A DNA stretch of 64,000 nt from Ciceribacter lividus (GTDB lineage Bacteria; Pseudomonadota; Alphaproteobacteria; Rhizobiales; Rhizobiaceae): the NCBI RefSeq assembly GCF_003337715.1, contig NZ_QPIX01000011.1, forward strand, positions 1 through 64,000. Direction: 5' to 3'. Below the pieces are notes generated by a model. That model was not told the origin of the DNA and searched no databases. It worked only from the letters and a program-made list of their open reading frames with translations. The translations under genes and the position numbers were made by a program. Positions within the stretch are counted from its first letter, which is position 1. Every line of letters starts with the position of its first letter. This document shows, one piece after another, positions 10,161-18,923 of the stretch.

Positions 10161-11920
10161 GACATTACAATACCGCCATCGCACTCCGGCCAAAGCCGGA
10201 CGAACCGGGTGCGGGCCACCTGGCGGGCCGGCTCATCGACCTCGCGCGTGAGCTCGCCGAGCCAAGAAAGGTGATCGAAAAGACCTTCCTCGAAATGGGC
10301 GAGCATCTAGGCACCTGCGCCGGCCTGCTGAACGAGATCTCGAACCTCCACCAGGCGATGCCGGCCGAACTCGAAAGCGCCGATTTTCTTGCCGCGGCAG
10401 CGAGTCTCGAAACGGTACGGGAGCAGCTGGGCGAACTCACCGCCTCACATGCGGACGAACAGGAGCAAATCGCGCAGCTCACGGCCATGGCGACCAGCCT
10501 GGACACGCCTGTCGCAGGGCTTCGCAATGCCGTTCGCGCGATCCGCTTCGTCGCCGTGAACGCGCGCATCGCCGCCGCCGGCATCTTGAGCGACCAGGTG
10601 GATCTCGGCGCCTTCACGATCGACATGGTCGAACTCGCGCAGAGCGTGGAAAGCGCGATCACGACGCTCGGCCAGGCGCACCGGAGATTTGCCGAGACGC
10701 TCTCGGAAGCGCATCTCGCGAACGCCGCACTCGCGCGGCGCCACGGCGCCACCACGGGCACCATCTCCGGCCGGATTCGCGAGCATCTGGCAACCATCGT
10801 CGAACACCGCACGAGCGCACAGGCGCGGGCACAGGAACATGCGTCGCTGACGCTGCAGATCAGAAGCCGGATCGGCGCGGCGATCGCCGGATTGCAGACG
10901 GGCGACGTCACTCGCCAGCGCATCGAGCATGTCGAGCAGGCGCTGGCCCTCCTTGCCGGACGTCTGCCCGATGTTCCTGGTGCGGACGCAACCTTCGCGG
11001 CGGTCTGCAATTTGCAGGTGAGCCAGCTTGACGAGACCATGGCGGATTTCTCCCAGAAGATCGGCGACATCATCCATTCGCTCCGGCAGCTTTCCCTCGA
11101 TGCCTCGTCGGTGCTCCACTCCGGCAGCGAGGAAGCGGAGATACTTCTGTCGTCCGGCGGAACGGCGTTGCACGGCATGGTCGACGACCTGCGGGAAATC
11201 TCTTCCCTGTTCAGGGATTTCCGGGACACCCGCGACAAGACCGAGGCGGCCGTCAACCACGTCGCCGAGGCCCTCGAGGCCATGCTCGACCGCGTTCGCG
11301 CGATCACGGACATCGAGCACCAGATCCATCTTCTCAGTCTCAACACCGCCATCCAGTGCGGCAAGCTCGGAGCGGAAGGCCACGCGCTCCGCGTCATCAC
11401 CCACGATCTCCGTGAACTGGCGGGGCAGACGGCGACCGCCGCGGGAACAATCGTCACCGCGCTCGACGGCGCAGGCGATATCGCGCGGGCCCTGATGACG
11501 GCCCGCTCAACGGGCCCGGCCGAGGGCATCGCGGCGATCGAGCAGGACGCCAACGCGGCGATTGGCCTCTTCGAAGCGGTCATCGAGCGCTTGAGCGAGC
11601 GGGCAACCGGCATGGCGGCAAGCGGTCCGCGAGCACTCCATGAACTCGGTGCCGCCGCCGAAAGCGCCGTCGAACGCCAGGACTTCGCCGACCGCTGGAG
11701 CAATGCACGCAAGGAACTGGCGGTGCTTGCGTCCTCGGCCGTCGCACAGGATGGGGGACAGGACCTTGACGCCGATTTCCTTTGCCAATTGCGCGCGAGC
11801 TACACGATGGAGGCGGAACGCCGGATCTATGACGGGCTCTTTGGCCATATCGCCGGAGAAAATCGTTGCGAACCGGCACAGGCGGAAGCGGCGGGTGAAC
11901 TCGATGACATCCTGTTTTGA
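10157..11920 (+). CDS. soluble divergent MCP-like coiled-coil protein
   Basis: This 587-residue, almost wholly helical protein has no signal peptide and no membrane segment. Near residue 386 it carries [20 protein letters not shown], followed by [16 protein letters not shown]. These correspond to the receptor hairpin tip and return helix ([20 protein letters not shown], then [14 protein letters not shown]). A weaker tip-like sequence, [15 protein letters not shown], lies near residue 129, so the chain may form two hairpins. Other features are [15 protein letters not shown] and a C-terminal [15 protein letters not shown], seen in other cytosolic chemosensory proteins. It overlaps cheB by four bases, so it belongs to the operon. 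It probably acts as a cytosolic receptor or signal integrator for CheA/CheW. Ligand binding is not evident. Confidence 0.72.
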   Translation: MRHYNTAIALRPKPDEPGAGHLAGRLIDLARELAEPRKVIEKTFLEMGEHLGTCAGLLNEISNLHQAMPAELESADFLAAAASLETVREQLGELTASHADEQEQIAQLTAMATSLDTPVAGLRNAVRAIRFVAVNARIAAAGILSDQVDLGAFTIDMVELAQSVESAITTLGQAHRRFAETLSEAHLANAALARRHGATTGTISGRIREHLATIVEHRTSAQARAQEHASLTLQIRSRIGAAIAGLQTGDVTRQRIEHVEQALALLAGRLPDVPGADATFAAVCNLQVSQLDETMADFSQKIGDIIHSLRQLSLDASSVLHSGSEEAEILLSSGGTALHGMVDDLREISSLFRDFRDTRDKTEAAVNHVAEALEAMLDRVRAITDIEHQIHLLSLNTAIQCGKLGAEGHALRVITHDLRELAGQTATAAGTIVTALDGAGDIARALMTARSTGPAEGIAAIEQDANAAIGLFEAVIERLSERATGMAASGPRALHELGAAAESAVERQDFADRWSNARKELAVLASSAVAQDGGQDLDADFLCQLRASYTMEAERRIYDGLFGHIAGENRCEPAQAEAAGELDDILF

Positions 11921-12051
11921 AGCGGCAGTCATCCATCCCGAAGGCGGATCGCAAGGCCGAAGCGGCAGGAGCGGCTCCGGCGCGATCTCTTCGAGATTAC
12001 TGACGGCGATAGCCGGAAATTGACGGTCCGGTGCCGGGGGGAGCAAGCGTC

Positions 12052-14667
12052 ATGACCAAATGCCAAACCATGTCCGCGAATGCCTGTGGGTGCGACACAG
12101 CCGCCGCCCCGCCGACGTGCAGGGACGTCAGCAGTCTCGCCAGATGCCTCGGCGACTACGCGCGCCTTCTGGGCGAGCGGACGCTGGAGCTGGACGCGGC
12201 ATCCTGTCCGGGTCTTCCATTCCAGGAGCAGCTCGCCTCGTTGGCCGATATGATGTCGGCCGCCCTTTTCGCCGCCCGCATAGGGGACGACGGAGAGCTC
12301 TCCTGCGTCTACGCAAGCGAGAAGATCGCGGACGCCATCGGTCCCTTGCCGAAGGATGTCGGGCGGGTTGCCGAGCTCTTGTTCGCCCGGTGCCATCCGG
12401 ACGATCAGCCGGTGATGCGGGCTTGCCTGACGGCATCCGCCCGCAGCCTCGATCCCTGCAGCACGGAAATACGCATCCTGCATCCCGGCAAGGGTGAGAG
12501 ACAGCTCGAAATCAAGGCTGTCCCCCAACGCCAGCCCGACGGCACCGTTCTCTGGATCGGCATGATGCGTGACCTGACTGAAACCCGGAAGATCACACGG
12601 GAGCTGGATGAGACAAACGCCCGGCTCCTGAGCGTACTGCGCACCATTCCCGATATGGTCTGGCTGAAGGACAAGTCCGGGATGTACAAGATGTGCAATC
12701 ACGCCTTCGAGCGACGAAGCTGCAAGACCGAGGCGGAAATCATCGGCAGGAGTGACTTCGATCTCTACGAACCGGAGCTCGCGGCTTCCTTCGTGCAGAA
12801 GGATCGGGAGGCGACCGAAGCCGGCAAGGTGTGCATAAATGAAGAGTGGGTGACCTATCCAGAAACCGGCGAGGAGAGGCTCATCGAGACCCGCAAGGTG
12901 CCGATCCTCGACTCGGTCGGAGCCGCGATTGGCGTGCTCGGCCTTGCCCGCGATGTTACTGAACGCAAGCGTATCGAGGAGATGCTCGCCAAGCGTGAGC
13001 AGGAATTCCGCACGCTCGTCGAACACTCTTCGGACCCGATCCTGCGCTACGGGCCCGACCTGCGCTGCCGGTACGCCAATCCCGCGGCCGGCGCCTTGCT
13101 CCGAAATCAGGCGGACGGCCTCCTTGGTCTCCGGCCTTCGCAACTGCTCGTCCGCGAGAACGGGGAAATCTTCGAACGGTTCCTTTCGGATGTGCTGACG
13201 ACCGGCGGCGAGCAGGAATTCGAGGCCGTCTGGAAGGACGACGCGGGCAACCGTTTCTGCCATCTCGTCAAACTGACCCCCGAATTCAACACGGAGGGCA
13301 AGGTGACGAGCGTGCTCGCCGTCGGCCGCGACATCAGCGAGCTTCACACCTCCCGCCAGAAGATCCGGCAGATCGCCTATTACGATCAGCTCACGCGATT
13401 GCCCAATCGGGCACTGTTCAACGAACGCTTGCGCCGAATGATCTCGGATGCGGCGATCTCCGGGCAGATGGCCGGTGTGATGGTGATCGATCTCGACCGC
13501 TTCAAGGCGGTCAATGACACCATGGGGCATCCCGCGGGCGACGCCCTGCTGCACGAGGTGGCACAAAGGCTCTCCTCCTGTGTGCGCGCCGCCGACACGG
13601 TAGCCCGGTTGGGAGGAGACGAGTTCGCCATCCTCGTGCCGGATATCCGCTGCAGGGACGATCTCGAACAGATTGCCGAGCGCATCCTGCGCAAATGCGA
13701 CAAGCGTTTCGTCGTGCAGGGGAAGGAAGTCTTCGTATCGTGCAGCGTCGGCATCGCGATGTCGCCCGACCACGGCACCGAACCGGACGAGCTGGTGCAG
13801 TATGCGGATACCGCCCTCTATTCGGCGAAGGGCAACGGCCGAAACGCCTTCCGTTTCTATACGAAGGACCTGACCGCCCACGCCCGCGAGCGCCTGATGC
13901 TGGAACTGGATCTCCGTCATGCCGTGCGGAGAGGCGAGATGTGCCTGCACTATCAGCCGAAGGTGTGCCTGAAGAACGGCCGGAGGTCCGGCGCCGAGGC
14001 TCTGTTGCGATGGAACCATCCCCGCCTCGGCATGATCTCACCGGACCGGTTCATGGCAGTGGCGGAAGACACCGGCCTCATCGTCGACATCGGCGCGTGG
14101 GTGCTCCGCGAGGCCTGCTTCGCGGCGGCGGAATGGAACGGACCCGACAGGCCGGTCCAGAAGGTGGCGGTCAATCTGTCAGTGCGGCAATTCCAGACCC
14201 GCGGGCTGCTGGCGCTGGCCGAAAGCGTTCTCGAGGAGACGCGTTGCCGCGCGGAATGGATCGAACTAGAGATCACCGAAAGCCTGCTGCTGGAGGAGCA
14301 TGAGCACGTTCTGGAAACGCTGACCGCACTCAGGAAAATGGGGTTCACCATCGCCATCGACGATTTCGGTACGGGCTACTCGGCGCTCAGCTATCTCACC
14401 CGGTTCCCGATCGACGTCCTGAAGATCGACCGTTCGTTCGTCTCTCGCATGACGAGCGACGGGCGTTCGATGAACCTGTTGAAAGCCATTCTCTCCCTCG
14501 CCCACAGTCTCTATCTCGAGGTCGTGGCCGAAGGCGTCGAAACCTCTGAGCAGGCTGAGCTCCTCAGGAACTTCCACTGCCGGCTGGCGCAAGGTTACCT
14601 GTTCAGCCGTCCTGTATCGAAGGATGTGTTCGAAGCGCTCCCCGACGGCTTCCCGCTCGCGAAGTAG
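12052..14667 (+). CDS. PAS-GGDEF-EAL cyclic-di-GMP enzyme
   Basis: This 871-residue protein has three PAS-like segments (about residues 65-175, 190-305 and 315-435) ahead of GGDEF and EAL domains. The cyclase motif GGDEF is at 521-525, with an intact allosteric I-site R512-A-A-D515 five residues before it. The EAL motif is at 649-651 in GAEALLRWNHP, and the phosphodiesterase segments DDFGTGYSALSYL and EGVE are present. Both activities may therefore be functional. The ATG at 12052 is preferred because GGGGGAGC lies nine bases upstream; a GTG at 12031 is in frame but has no such site. It follows the che genes on the same strand after 131 bases and may link chemosensing to c-di-GMP. No membrane segment was seen. 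Confidence 0.92.
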   Translation: MTKCQTMSANACGCDTAAAPPTCRDVSSLARCLGDYARLLGERTLELDAASCPGLPFQEQLASLADMMSAALFAARIGDDGELSCVYASEKIADAIGPLPKDVGRVAELLFARCHPDDQPVMRACLTASARSLDPCSTEIRILHPGKGERQLEIKAVPQRQPDGTVLWIGMMRDLTETRKITRELDETNARLLSVLRTIPDMVWLKDKSGMYKMCNHAFERRSCKTEAEIIGRSDFDLYEPELAASFVQKDREATEAGKVCINEEWVTYPETGEERLIETRKVPILDSVGAAIGVLGLARDVTERKRIEEMLAKREQEFRTLVEHSSDPILRYGPDLRCRYANPAAGALLRNQADGLLGLRPSQLLVRENGEIFERFLSDVLTTGGEQEFEAVWKDDAGNRFCHLVKLTPEFNTEGKVTSVLAVGRDISELHTSRQKIRQIAYYDQLTRLPNRALFNERLRRMISDAAISGQMAGVMVIDLDRFKAVNDTMGHPAGDALLHEVAQRLSSCVRAADTVARLGGDEFAILVPDIRCRDDLEQIAERILRKCDKRFVVQGKEVFVSCSVGIAMSPDHGTEPDELVQYADTALYSAKGNGRNAFRFYTKDLTAHARERLMLELDLRHAVRRGEMCLHYQPKVCLKNGRRSGAEALLRWNHPRLGMISPDRFMAVAEDTGLIVDIGAWVLREACFAAAEWNGPDRPVQKVAVNLSVRQFQTRGLLALAESVLEETRCRAEWIELEITESLLLEEHEHVLETLTALRKMGFTIAIDDFGTGYSALSYLTRFPIDVLKIDRSFVSRMTSDGRSMNLLKAILSLAHSLYLEVVAEGVETSEQAELLRNFHCRLAQGYLFSRPVSKDVFEALPDGFPLAK

Positions 14668-14684
14668 CCGGTACGGTCACAGAC

Positions 14685-15320
14685 CTACCAGCGAAGAAGC
14701 CGCCGGCCGAGAAGCGCGCCTGCAAGGATGACGATCGCGATTGCCAGCATGTACCAGGTGGCGCCGAAGAGCGGGCTGTCGTCCGGGCAGTGCCAGGCAT
14801 AGATCGCCGCCGCGATCGAGCCTGAGGCGAGGCCCGCAGCAGCACCCGCGAAGGTCGGATTGTCGGGCGCGCCCCGCTTGAGTGCGGCCATCAGGCCGAC
14901 CAGCGGAGCGGCAGAAAGCACCGGGATGAAGAAGAGGCAGAAGGCGGCGTTCTCACCGATCAGTTTCCGGCCCCAGGTGCTCGCCGGCGATATGTAGAGC
15001 TCGGCGCCGACGGCGCCTGCGAGCAGGAAGAGAGGCAGAAGCAACGCCGACAGCTGCACGCCGAGCGAGGCGCCCGGCCGGCCGACGCGGAAGACGAGCA
15101 CCGTCGAAAGGGCGGCGAGCAGCAAGGTCATGCCGATCTTGAAGGCGACCCGCGCGGTCTCGATCGCGGTTGCAATATCGTCGCGGAGACCGATCGTGGC
15201 GAGCATCAGCAGAAGCGAAACGCAGATCCCCGCGGCAACCGCCAGCCACACGGCGCGACCGAGCGGGCGGACGCTCGGCGCGTCCGCCGCGATCAGGGAG
15301 ATGAGTTCACTCGTCTTCAT
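14685..15320 (-). CDS. nrsF: NrsF-family (DUF1109) membrane anti-sigma factor
   Basis: A 211-residue protein with six predicted membrane helices, matching the DUF1109/NrsF family. These proteins hold an ECF sigma factor inactive at the inner membrane and release it under metal stress. Two cysteines, C128 (ENAAFCLFF) and C178 (AWHCPDDSP), are 50 residues apart. From memory, this matches the spacing of the two conserved cysteines needed for NrsF function in Caulobacter. The start overlaps the end of the sigma gene by 14 bases, so the two are translationally coupled. It converges with the GGDEF-EAL gene, only 17 bases away. Confidence 0.9.
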   Translation of the reverse strand: MKTSELISLIAADAPSVRPLGRAVWLAVAAGICVSLLLMLATIGLRDDIATAIETARVAFKIGMTLLLAALSTVLVFRVGRPGASLGVQLSALLLPLFLLAGAVGAELYISPASTWGRKLIGENAAFCLFFIPVLSAAPLVGLMAALKRGAPDNPTFAGAAAGLASGSIAAAIYAWHCPDDSPLFGATWYMLAIAIVILAGALLGRRLLRW

Positions 15321-15873
15321 CGACACCACTCCGGTATAGTTTCGCCAGCGTCTTGAGCGCCCGGTGGAGGGCGACGCGCACGGCCCCTTCCGACATATCG
15401 AGCCGGCCTGCCATCTCGCGGGCATCCTTCCCCTGGAGCGACAGGCGCACGATTTCGTCCTGGGGCGGCCGCAACCTGGCAATCAGCCGTTCCGCATCGC
15501 CGAGGTCGGTCGTTGCGTCGGCAGTCTCGTTTGCGGTCAGAATGTCCACCACGTGCTCGATCGGCACATTCGTTCGCCTGCCCCGCCGCCTCAGGGCGTC
15601 GATCAGCTTGTTGCGGACGATCGCCGAAAGCCACGGACCGATCGGCCGGTCCGGATCCCATGTGCCGCGCTTCAGGTGCACGGCGAGCAACACTTCCTGC
15701 ACCACATCCTCCGCCTCGCCCTTCGGCGCGCCGAACCGGTCGCATCCGTTGAGCGCCAGCGCCCTGAGATGCGGGGTCACGCCCGTCAGGAACGCCTGAT
15801 AGGCGCGGCCGTCGCCGGCGATCGCTGCCCGCATCCATTCGGCCCATTGCTCTTCTCTTGCTCTGGTCGACAA
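15307..15873 (-). CDS. sigF: ECF sigma factor (SigF-like)
   Basis: A 188-residue ECF sigma factor. Region 2 has EAEDVVQEVLLAVHLKRGTWD and WLSAIVRNKLIDALRRRGRR. Region 4 has PQDEIVRLSLQGKDAREMAG, then MSEGAVRVALHRALKTL. Its pairing with NrsF and the divergent bufferin operon identifies it as SigF-type. Translation appears to begin at the TTG at 15873; the nearby ATG at 15883 is out of frame and the frame is closed immediately upstream. A promoter with the same motif as the bufferin promoter lies at 15889-15916, giving a very short leader and implying autoregulation. Confidence 0.9.
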   Translation of the reverse strand: MSTRAREEQWAEWMRAAIAGDGRAYQAFLTGVTPHLRALALNGCDRFGAPKGEAEDVVQEVLLAVHLKRGTWDPDRPIGPWLSAIVRNKLIDALRRRGRRTNVPIEHVVDILTANETADATTDLGDAERLIARLRPPQDEIVRLSLQGKDAREMAGRLDMSEGAVRVALHRALKTLAKLYRSGVDEDE

Positions 15874-15888
15874 GCCTTCTCATTCCCC

Positions 15889-15916
15889 CTACGCAGCGGC
15901 TCGCGCCTTTATTACA
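15889..15916 (-). promoter_or_regulatory. candidate SigF-type promoter of sigF-nrsF
   Basis: Read on the minus strand: TGTAAT (15916-15911), a 17-base spacer, then CGTAG (15893-15889). The start codon is about 16 bases downstream of the -10 element. The same pattern with the same spacing precedes the divergent bufferin operon, which is the main evidence. Confidence 0.7.
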
Positions 15917-16014
15917 GATCGGAAGAGAAAATTCGTCAAATTTCCTCTCGTCCCGGTCAACTTCCCGTGCTTCGCCGGAAAATTTCCTCCCTCACGAAAA
16001 AAACGGCACCCTCC

Positions 16015-16042
16015 TGTAACAATGCGACGAACCGCACCGTAG
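16015..16042 (+). promoter_or_regulatory. candidate SigF-type promoter of the bufferin operon
   Basis: TGTAAC (16015-16020), a 17-base spacer, then CGTAG (16038-16042), an ECF-type -35/-10 arrangement. The first precursor gene starts 50 bases downstream. Both divergent promoters also share AA directly after the -35 element. The motif resembles the GTAAC-type element reported for Caulobacter SigF. Confidence 0.72.
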
Positions 16043-16091
16043 TCCCTTTCGCAGCCGATCCTCGGCAAGCACCCTCAAAGGAGACAGATCC

Positions 16092-16358
16092 ATGAACAAG
16101 TCTATCGTAACACTTGCACTGACCGGCGCGATTGCCTCCGCCATCGCATCGATCGCCGTACCGGCCTCCGCCGCCGAAACCAAGGAGAAGTGCTACGGCG
16201 TTGCGCTCAAGGGCCAGAACGACTGCGCCGCCGGCAAGCACGACTGCGCCGGCCATCAGACGATCGACTACGACAAGGCATCCTTCAAGCTCGTGCCGGC
16301 CGGCACCTGCACGACGATCAAGACGCCCGCCGGCATGGGTTCCGTCACCCCGGCCTGA
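16092..16358 (+). CDS. bufA: bufferin-type precursor peptide (DUF2282), first copy
   Basis: An 88-residue secreted peptide with a Sec-type signal ([10 protein letters not shown] onward, likely cleavage after PASA-A near residue 28). The mature part has four cysteines: C34, C45, C52 and C73. The segment [17 protein letters not shown] is the DUF2282 hallmark. In bufferins this family is processed by an MNIO enzyme, which converts cysteines to heterocycles that bind copper. Here the modified residues are inferred, not seen. A strong ribosome site (AAGGAGA) precedes the ATG. It is the first gene of the operon, 50 bases after the SigF-type promoter, as expected for the most abundant product. Confidence 0.9.
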   Translation: MNKSIVTLALTGAIASAIASIAVPASAAETKEKCYGVALKGQNDCAAGKHDCAGHQTIDYDKASFKLVPAGTCTTIKTPAGMGSVTPA

Positions 16359-16404
16359 TGAACGTCCCGACGTCTCCAACAATCTACGACAAGGAAGTCC
16401 CGAT

Positions 16405-16689
16405 ATGAATCTGCTTACCCCCACGCTTCTTGCAGCCTCCGTCGCCGCCGCCATTGCTGCCGCGTCCGCTGCACCGGCCGCGGCCGCCGCCGACGCGAAG
16501 GAGAAATGCTACGGCGTCGCCCTCAAGGGCCAGAACGACTGCGCCGCCGGCCCCGGCACCACCTGTGCCGGAACATCCAAGGTCGACTACCAGCAGAATG
16601 CCTGGAAGCTGGTGCCTGCCGGAACCTGCGAGACGATCAACACGCCCGGTGGTCACGGCACACTGACCCAGGGCCCTGCACCCGTCTGA
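16405..16689 (+). CDS. bufA: bufferin-type precursor peptide (DUF2282), second copy
   Basis: A 94-residue paralogue of the preceding gene, with its own signal peptide (Ala-rich, ending near AAAAAD) and cysteines C35, C46, C54 and C75. The core [17 protein letters not shown] is identical to the first copy, while signal peptide, spacer (GPGTTCAG versus KHDCAG) and tail differ. The start is the ATG at 16405, 46 bases after the first precursor's stop. Tandem precursors with one shared maturation enzyme suggest either dosage or two products with different tails. A stem-loop follows immediately. Confidence 0.9.
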   Translation: MNLLTPTLLAASVAAAIAAASAAPAAAAADAKEKCYGVALKGQNDCAAGPGTTCAGTSKVDYQQNAWKLVPAGTCETINTPGGHGTLTQGPAPV

Positions 16690-16702
16690 GCCGAGCCTCC
16701 CT

Positions 16703-16740
16703 GTCCCTCGCCGTCATGCACGAAGGCACCGGCGAGGGAC
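16703..16740 (+). promoter_or_regulatory. stem-loop between precursor genes and bufB
   Basis: GTCCCTCGCCG (16703-16713) pairs perfectly with CGGCGAGGGAC (16730-16740) over a 16-base loop. There is no T-run, so partial read-through is expected. It sits where expression must drop from abundant precursor peptides to catalytic amounts of the maturation enzymes, either by attenuation or by protecting the precursor mRNA from 3' decay. Confidence 0.6.
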
Positions 16741-16771
16741 GGGTACCGTCGCTACAAAAGGAGACCGACCG

Positions 16772-17626
16772 ATGCGAGCCTCACGACTACCGCCCCGCCC
16801 CGGCGTCGGCTTCAAGCCGGAGCACTTTCACGACATCGACGCCGCCCGGCAGCCTCTGGGCTTCTTCGAGGTCCATGCCGAGAACTACATGGGCGCCGGC
16901 GGGCCGCCGCATGCCCGCCTCGGCAAGCTCAGGGCCGATTACGCCCTGTCGATCCACGGCGTGGGCCTGTCGATCGGTGCAACGCAGCCGCTCGACCGCG
17001 ATCACCTCGCACGGCTCACGACGCTCTGCGACCGCTACGAACCGGAGAGTTTCTCCGAACATCTCGCCTGGTCGAGCCACGGCGAGAATTTCTACAACGA
17101 TCTCCTTCCCCTCCCCTACACGGACGCGACGCTCGCGACCGTCGCCGAACACGTCTCGCAGGTACAGGAAGCACTCGGGCGCCAGATGCTGCTCGAAAAC
17201 CCGGCGACCTATCTTCTGTTCGAGGAGAGCACGATCGAGGAGACGGCGTTCCTCGCCGAAGTGGTCCGCCGCACGGGTTGCGGTCTCCTGCTCGACATCA
17301 ACAACGTCTTCGTCGCCGCAACCAACCACAATCTCGATGCGCGGGACTACCTCGACCGATTTCCGCTCGCCCATGTGCGCGAGATTCATCTGAGCGGCCA
17401 TTCCGCGACCGTCGACGACCATGGCGCCCCGCTGTTGATCGACAGCCACGACACGCCGGTCCATGACCCGGTCTGGGCCCTCTACGCGCGGACGATCGCC
17501 CGCACCGGACCCGTCGCGACCCTCATCGAATGGGACAACGACGTGCCGGACTGGGCAACCCTGCGCGCCGAAGCGGAAGCGGCGGGGTGCATCCTCGATC
17601 ACGCCGCGCTCGCCAGAGCGTCGTGA
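16772..17626 (+). CDS. bufB: MNIO-family (DUF692) peptide-modifying iron enzyme
   Basis: A 284-residue TIM-barrel protein of the multinuclear non-heme iron oxidative (MNIO, DUF692) family. The family's His/Glu/Asp iron ligands are recognisable in [65 protein letters not shown] and LIEWDNDVP. In bufferin clusters it oxidises cysteines of the DUF2282 precursor to heterocycles, working with the DUF2063 partner. A good ribosome site (AAAGGAGA) precedes the ATG. It is followed after seven bases by the partner gene. Length and motif order are normal for the family. Confidence 0.93.
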   Translation: MRASRLPPRPGVGFKPEHFHDIDAARQPLGFFEVHAENYMGAGGPPHARLGKLRADYALSIHGVGLSIGATQPLDRDHLARLTTLCDRYEPESFSEHLAWSSHGENFYNDLLPLPYTDATLATVAEHVSQVQEALGRQMLLENPATYLLFEESTIEETAFLAEVVRRTGCGLLLDINNVFVAATNHNLDARDYLDRFPLAHVREIHLSGHSATVDDHGAPLLIDSHDTPVHDPVWALYARTIARTGPVATLIEWDNDVPDWATLRAEAEAAGCILDHAALARAS

Positions 17627-17633
17627 GGTTGCC

Positions 17634-18398
17634 ATGAGGTCACAAGCCATCTTCTCGGCCGCGCTGGTCTCGACCGATCCCTCCGCTCCCGACGGGCTGA
17701 CGGCCTGGAACGGCGCGCCGGACCGCCGCTTCGGCGTCTACCGCAACAATGTCATGGTCGGATTGACCGCGGCCCTGCAGGGCCGGTTCCCGGTCGTGGA
17801 GAAGCTTGTCGGCGCGGATTTCTTCGCCGCCATGGCGCGCGCGTTCATCGCCGCTCATCCACCCCTGAGCCCGCTTCTGCTCGCCTACGGCGACGACTTG
17901 CCGGCCTTCATCGAAGATTTCGAACCGGCGGCATCGCTGCCCTATCTCGCCGATGTCGCGCGGCTGGAGATCGCCCGCTCCCGCGCCTATCACGCGGCGG
18001 ATGCCGAGCCTCTCGATCCGGCCACACTGGCAGCAGTCCCGCCGGAAAGGCTGGTGTCACTGCGTTTCCGCCCTCACCCGTCGCTCGCGATCCTGCGCTC
18101 GTCCCATCCGGTCGTCACCATCTGGACGATGAACGTGGGAGAGGCCGAACCCGCGCCGATCACCGTCTGGCGTGGCGAGGATGCTGTCGTCGTCCGGCCG
18201 GAAATGCTCGTCGAAGTACGGCGATTGCCGCCCGGCGGCGCCGTCTTCCTGCAGAGCCTTGCCGACGGCGCCCCGCTCGGCGAAGCGGCGGTCCGGGCTC
18301 TGGAAGCAAGCGCTGATTTCGATCTTCCTGCCAATCTCGCCGGCCTCTTCGAAGCCGGTCTTTTCACGGCCATAGAGGCCCCGGAGGAATTGCCATGA
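17634..18398 (+). CDS. bufC: DUF2063 partner protein of the MNIO enzyme
   Basis: A 254-residue protein whose N-terminal half matches DUF2063 (RFGVYRNNVMVGLTAALQGRFP, then LVGADFFAAMARAFIAAHPP). This domain is thought to bind the precursor and present it to the MNIO enzyme. The C-terminal half is a less conserved barrel-like domain. The ATG at 17634 lies seven bases after the bufB stop, with GAGGTTGCC as a modest ribosome site. The stop overlaps the doxX start (ATGA). Encoded right after the MNIO gene, it is almost certainly an obligate partner. Confidence 0.9.
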   Translation: MRSQAIFSAALVSTDPSAPDGLTAWNGAPDRRFGVYRNNVMVGLTAALQGRFPVVEKLVGADFFAAMARAFIAAHPPLSPLLLAYGDDLPAFIEDFEPAASLPYLADVARLEIARSRAYHAADAEPLDPATLAAVPPERLVSLRFRPHPSLAILRSSHPVVTIWTMNVGEAEPAPITVWRGEDAVVVRPEMLVEVRRLPPGGAVFLQSLADGAPLGEAAVRALEASADFDLPANLAGLFEAGLFTAIEAPEELP

Positions 18399-18892
18399 CA
18401 TTCGTCGCATCTGCCGTCGCGCTCCATGCGCGGGCGGTCTCTCTCGCCGAGATGATCCCCCACTCCTTCCTTGCCCTCCTCGCCAGGGTCTCGATCGCTG
18501 CGGTCTTCTGGCAATCGGGCCAGACCAAGGTCGACGGCTGGATGGTCACCGACAGCGCCGTCTACCTCTTCGAGAACGAATACCGGCTGCCGCTGATCGA
18601 CCCCTGGCTCGCCGCCCATCTTGCAGCGGCGGCGGAGCATTTCTTTCCCCTGCTCTTGGTCGTCGGCTTCCTCAGTCGTCTGTCGGCACTCGCGCTTCTC
18701 GCGATGACGACGGTCATCCAGATCTTCGTCTATCCCGGCGCCTGGCCGACGCATGGAACATGGGCGGTCTGCCTGCTGGTGATCGTCATCCGCGGCCCGG
18801 GCGTCGTTTCGCTGGACCACTTGCTCGGGCGATGGTGGCACGGAAGTGCCGTGCCGCCGGCGATGGCAGGCAATCGGCCTCACATGCGCTGA
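18395..18892 (+). CDS. DoxX-family membrane protein
   Basis: A 165-residue, four-helix inner-membrane protein of the DoxX family. The hallmark LARVSIAAVFWQSGQTKVDGW lies near the N terminus, and a second conserved stretch, LAAAAEHFFPLLLVVGFLSR, follows. DoxX proteins are frequent last genes of MNIO/bufferin operons and are linked to redox or metal stress, without an agreed reaction. It overlaps the DUF2063 gene by four bases and so completes the operon. It converges with the DUF2182 gene 31 bases away; no clear terminator lies between them. Confidence 0.87.
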   Translation: MTFVASAVALHARAVSLAEMIPHSFLALLARVSIAAVFWQSGQTKVDGWMVTDSAVYLFENEYRLPLIDPWLAAHLAAAAEHFFPLLLVVGFLSRLSALALLAMTTVIQIFVYPGAWPTHGTWAVCLLVIVIRGPGVVSLDHLLGRWWHGSAVPPAMAGNRPHMR

Positions 18893-18923
18893 GAGCCAGG
18901 GACACGAGAAATGGATCGCCAGC

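Noticed and set aside
11929..14019. 696-codon minus-strand frame opposite the GGDEF-EAL gene
   Set aside because: No recognisable domain, no ribosome site, and full overlap with a protein carrying GGDEF, I-site and EAL motifs.
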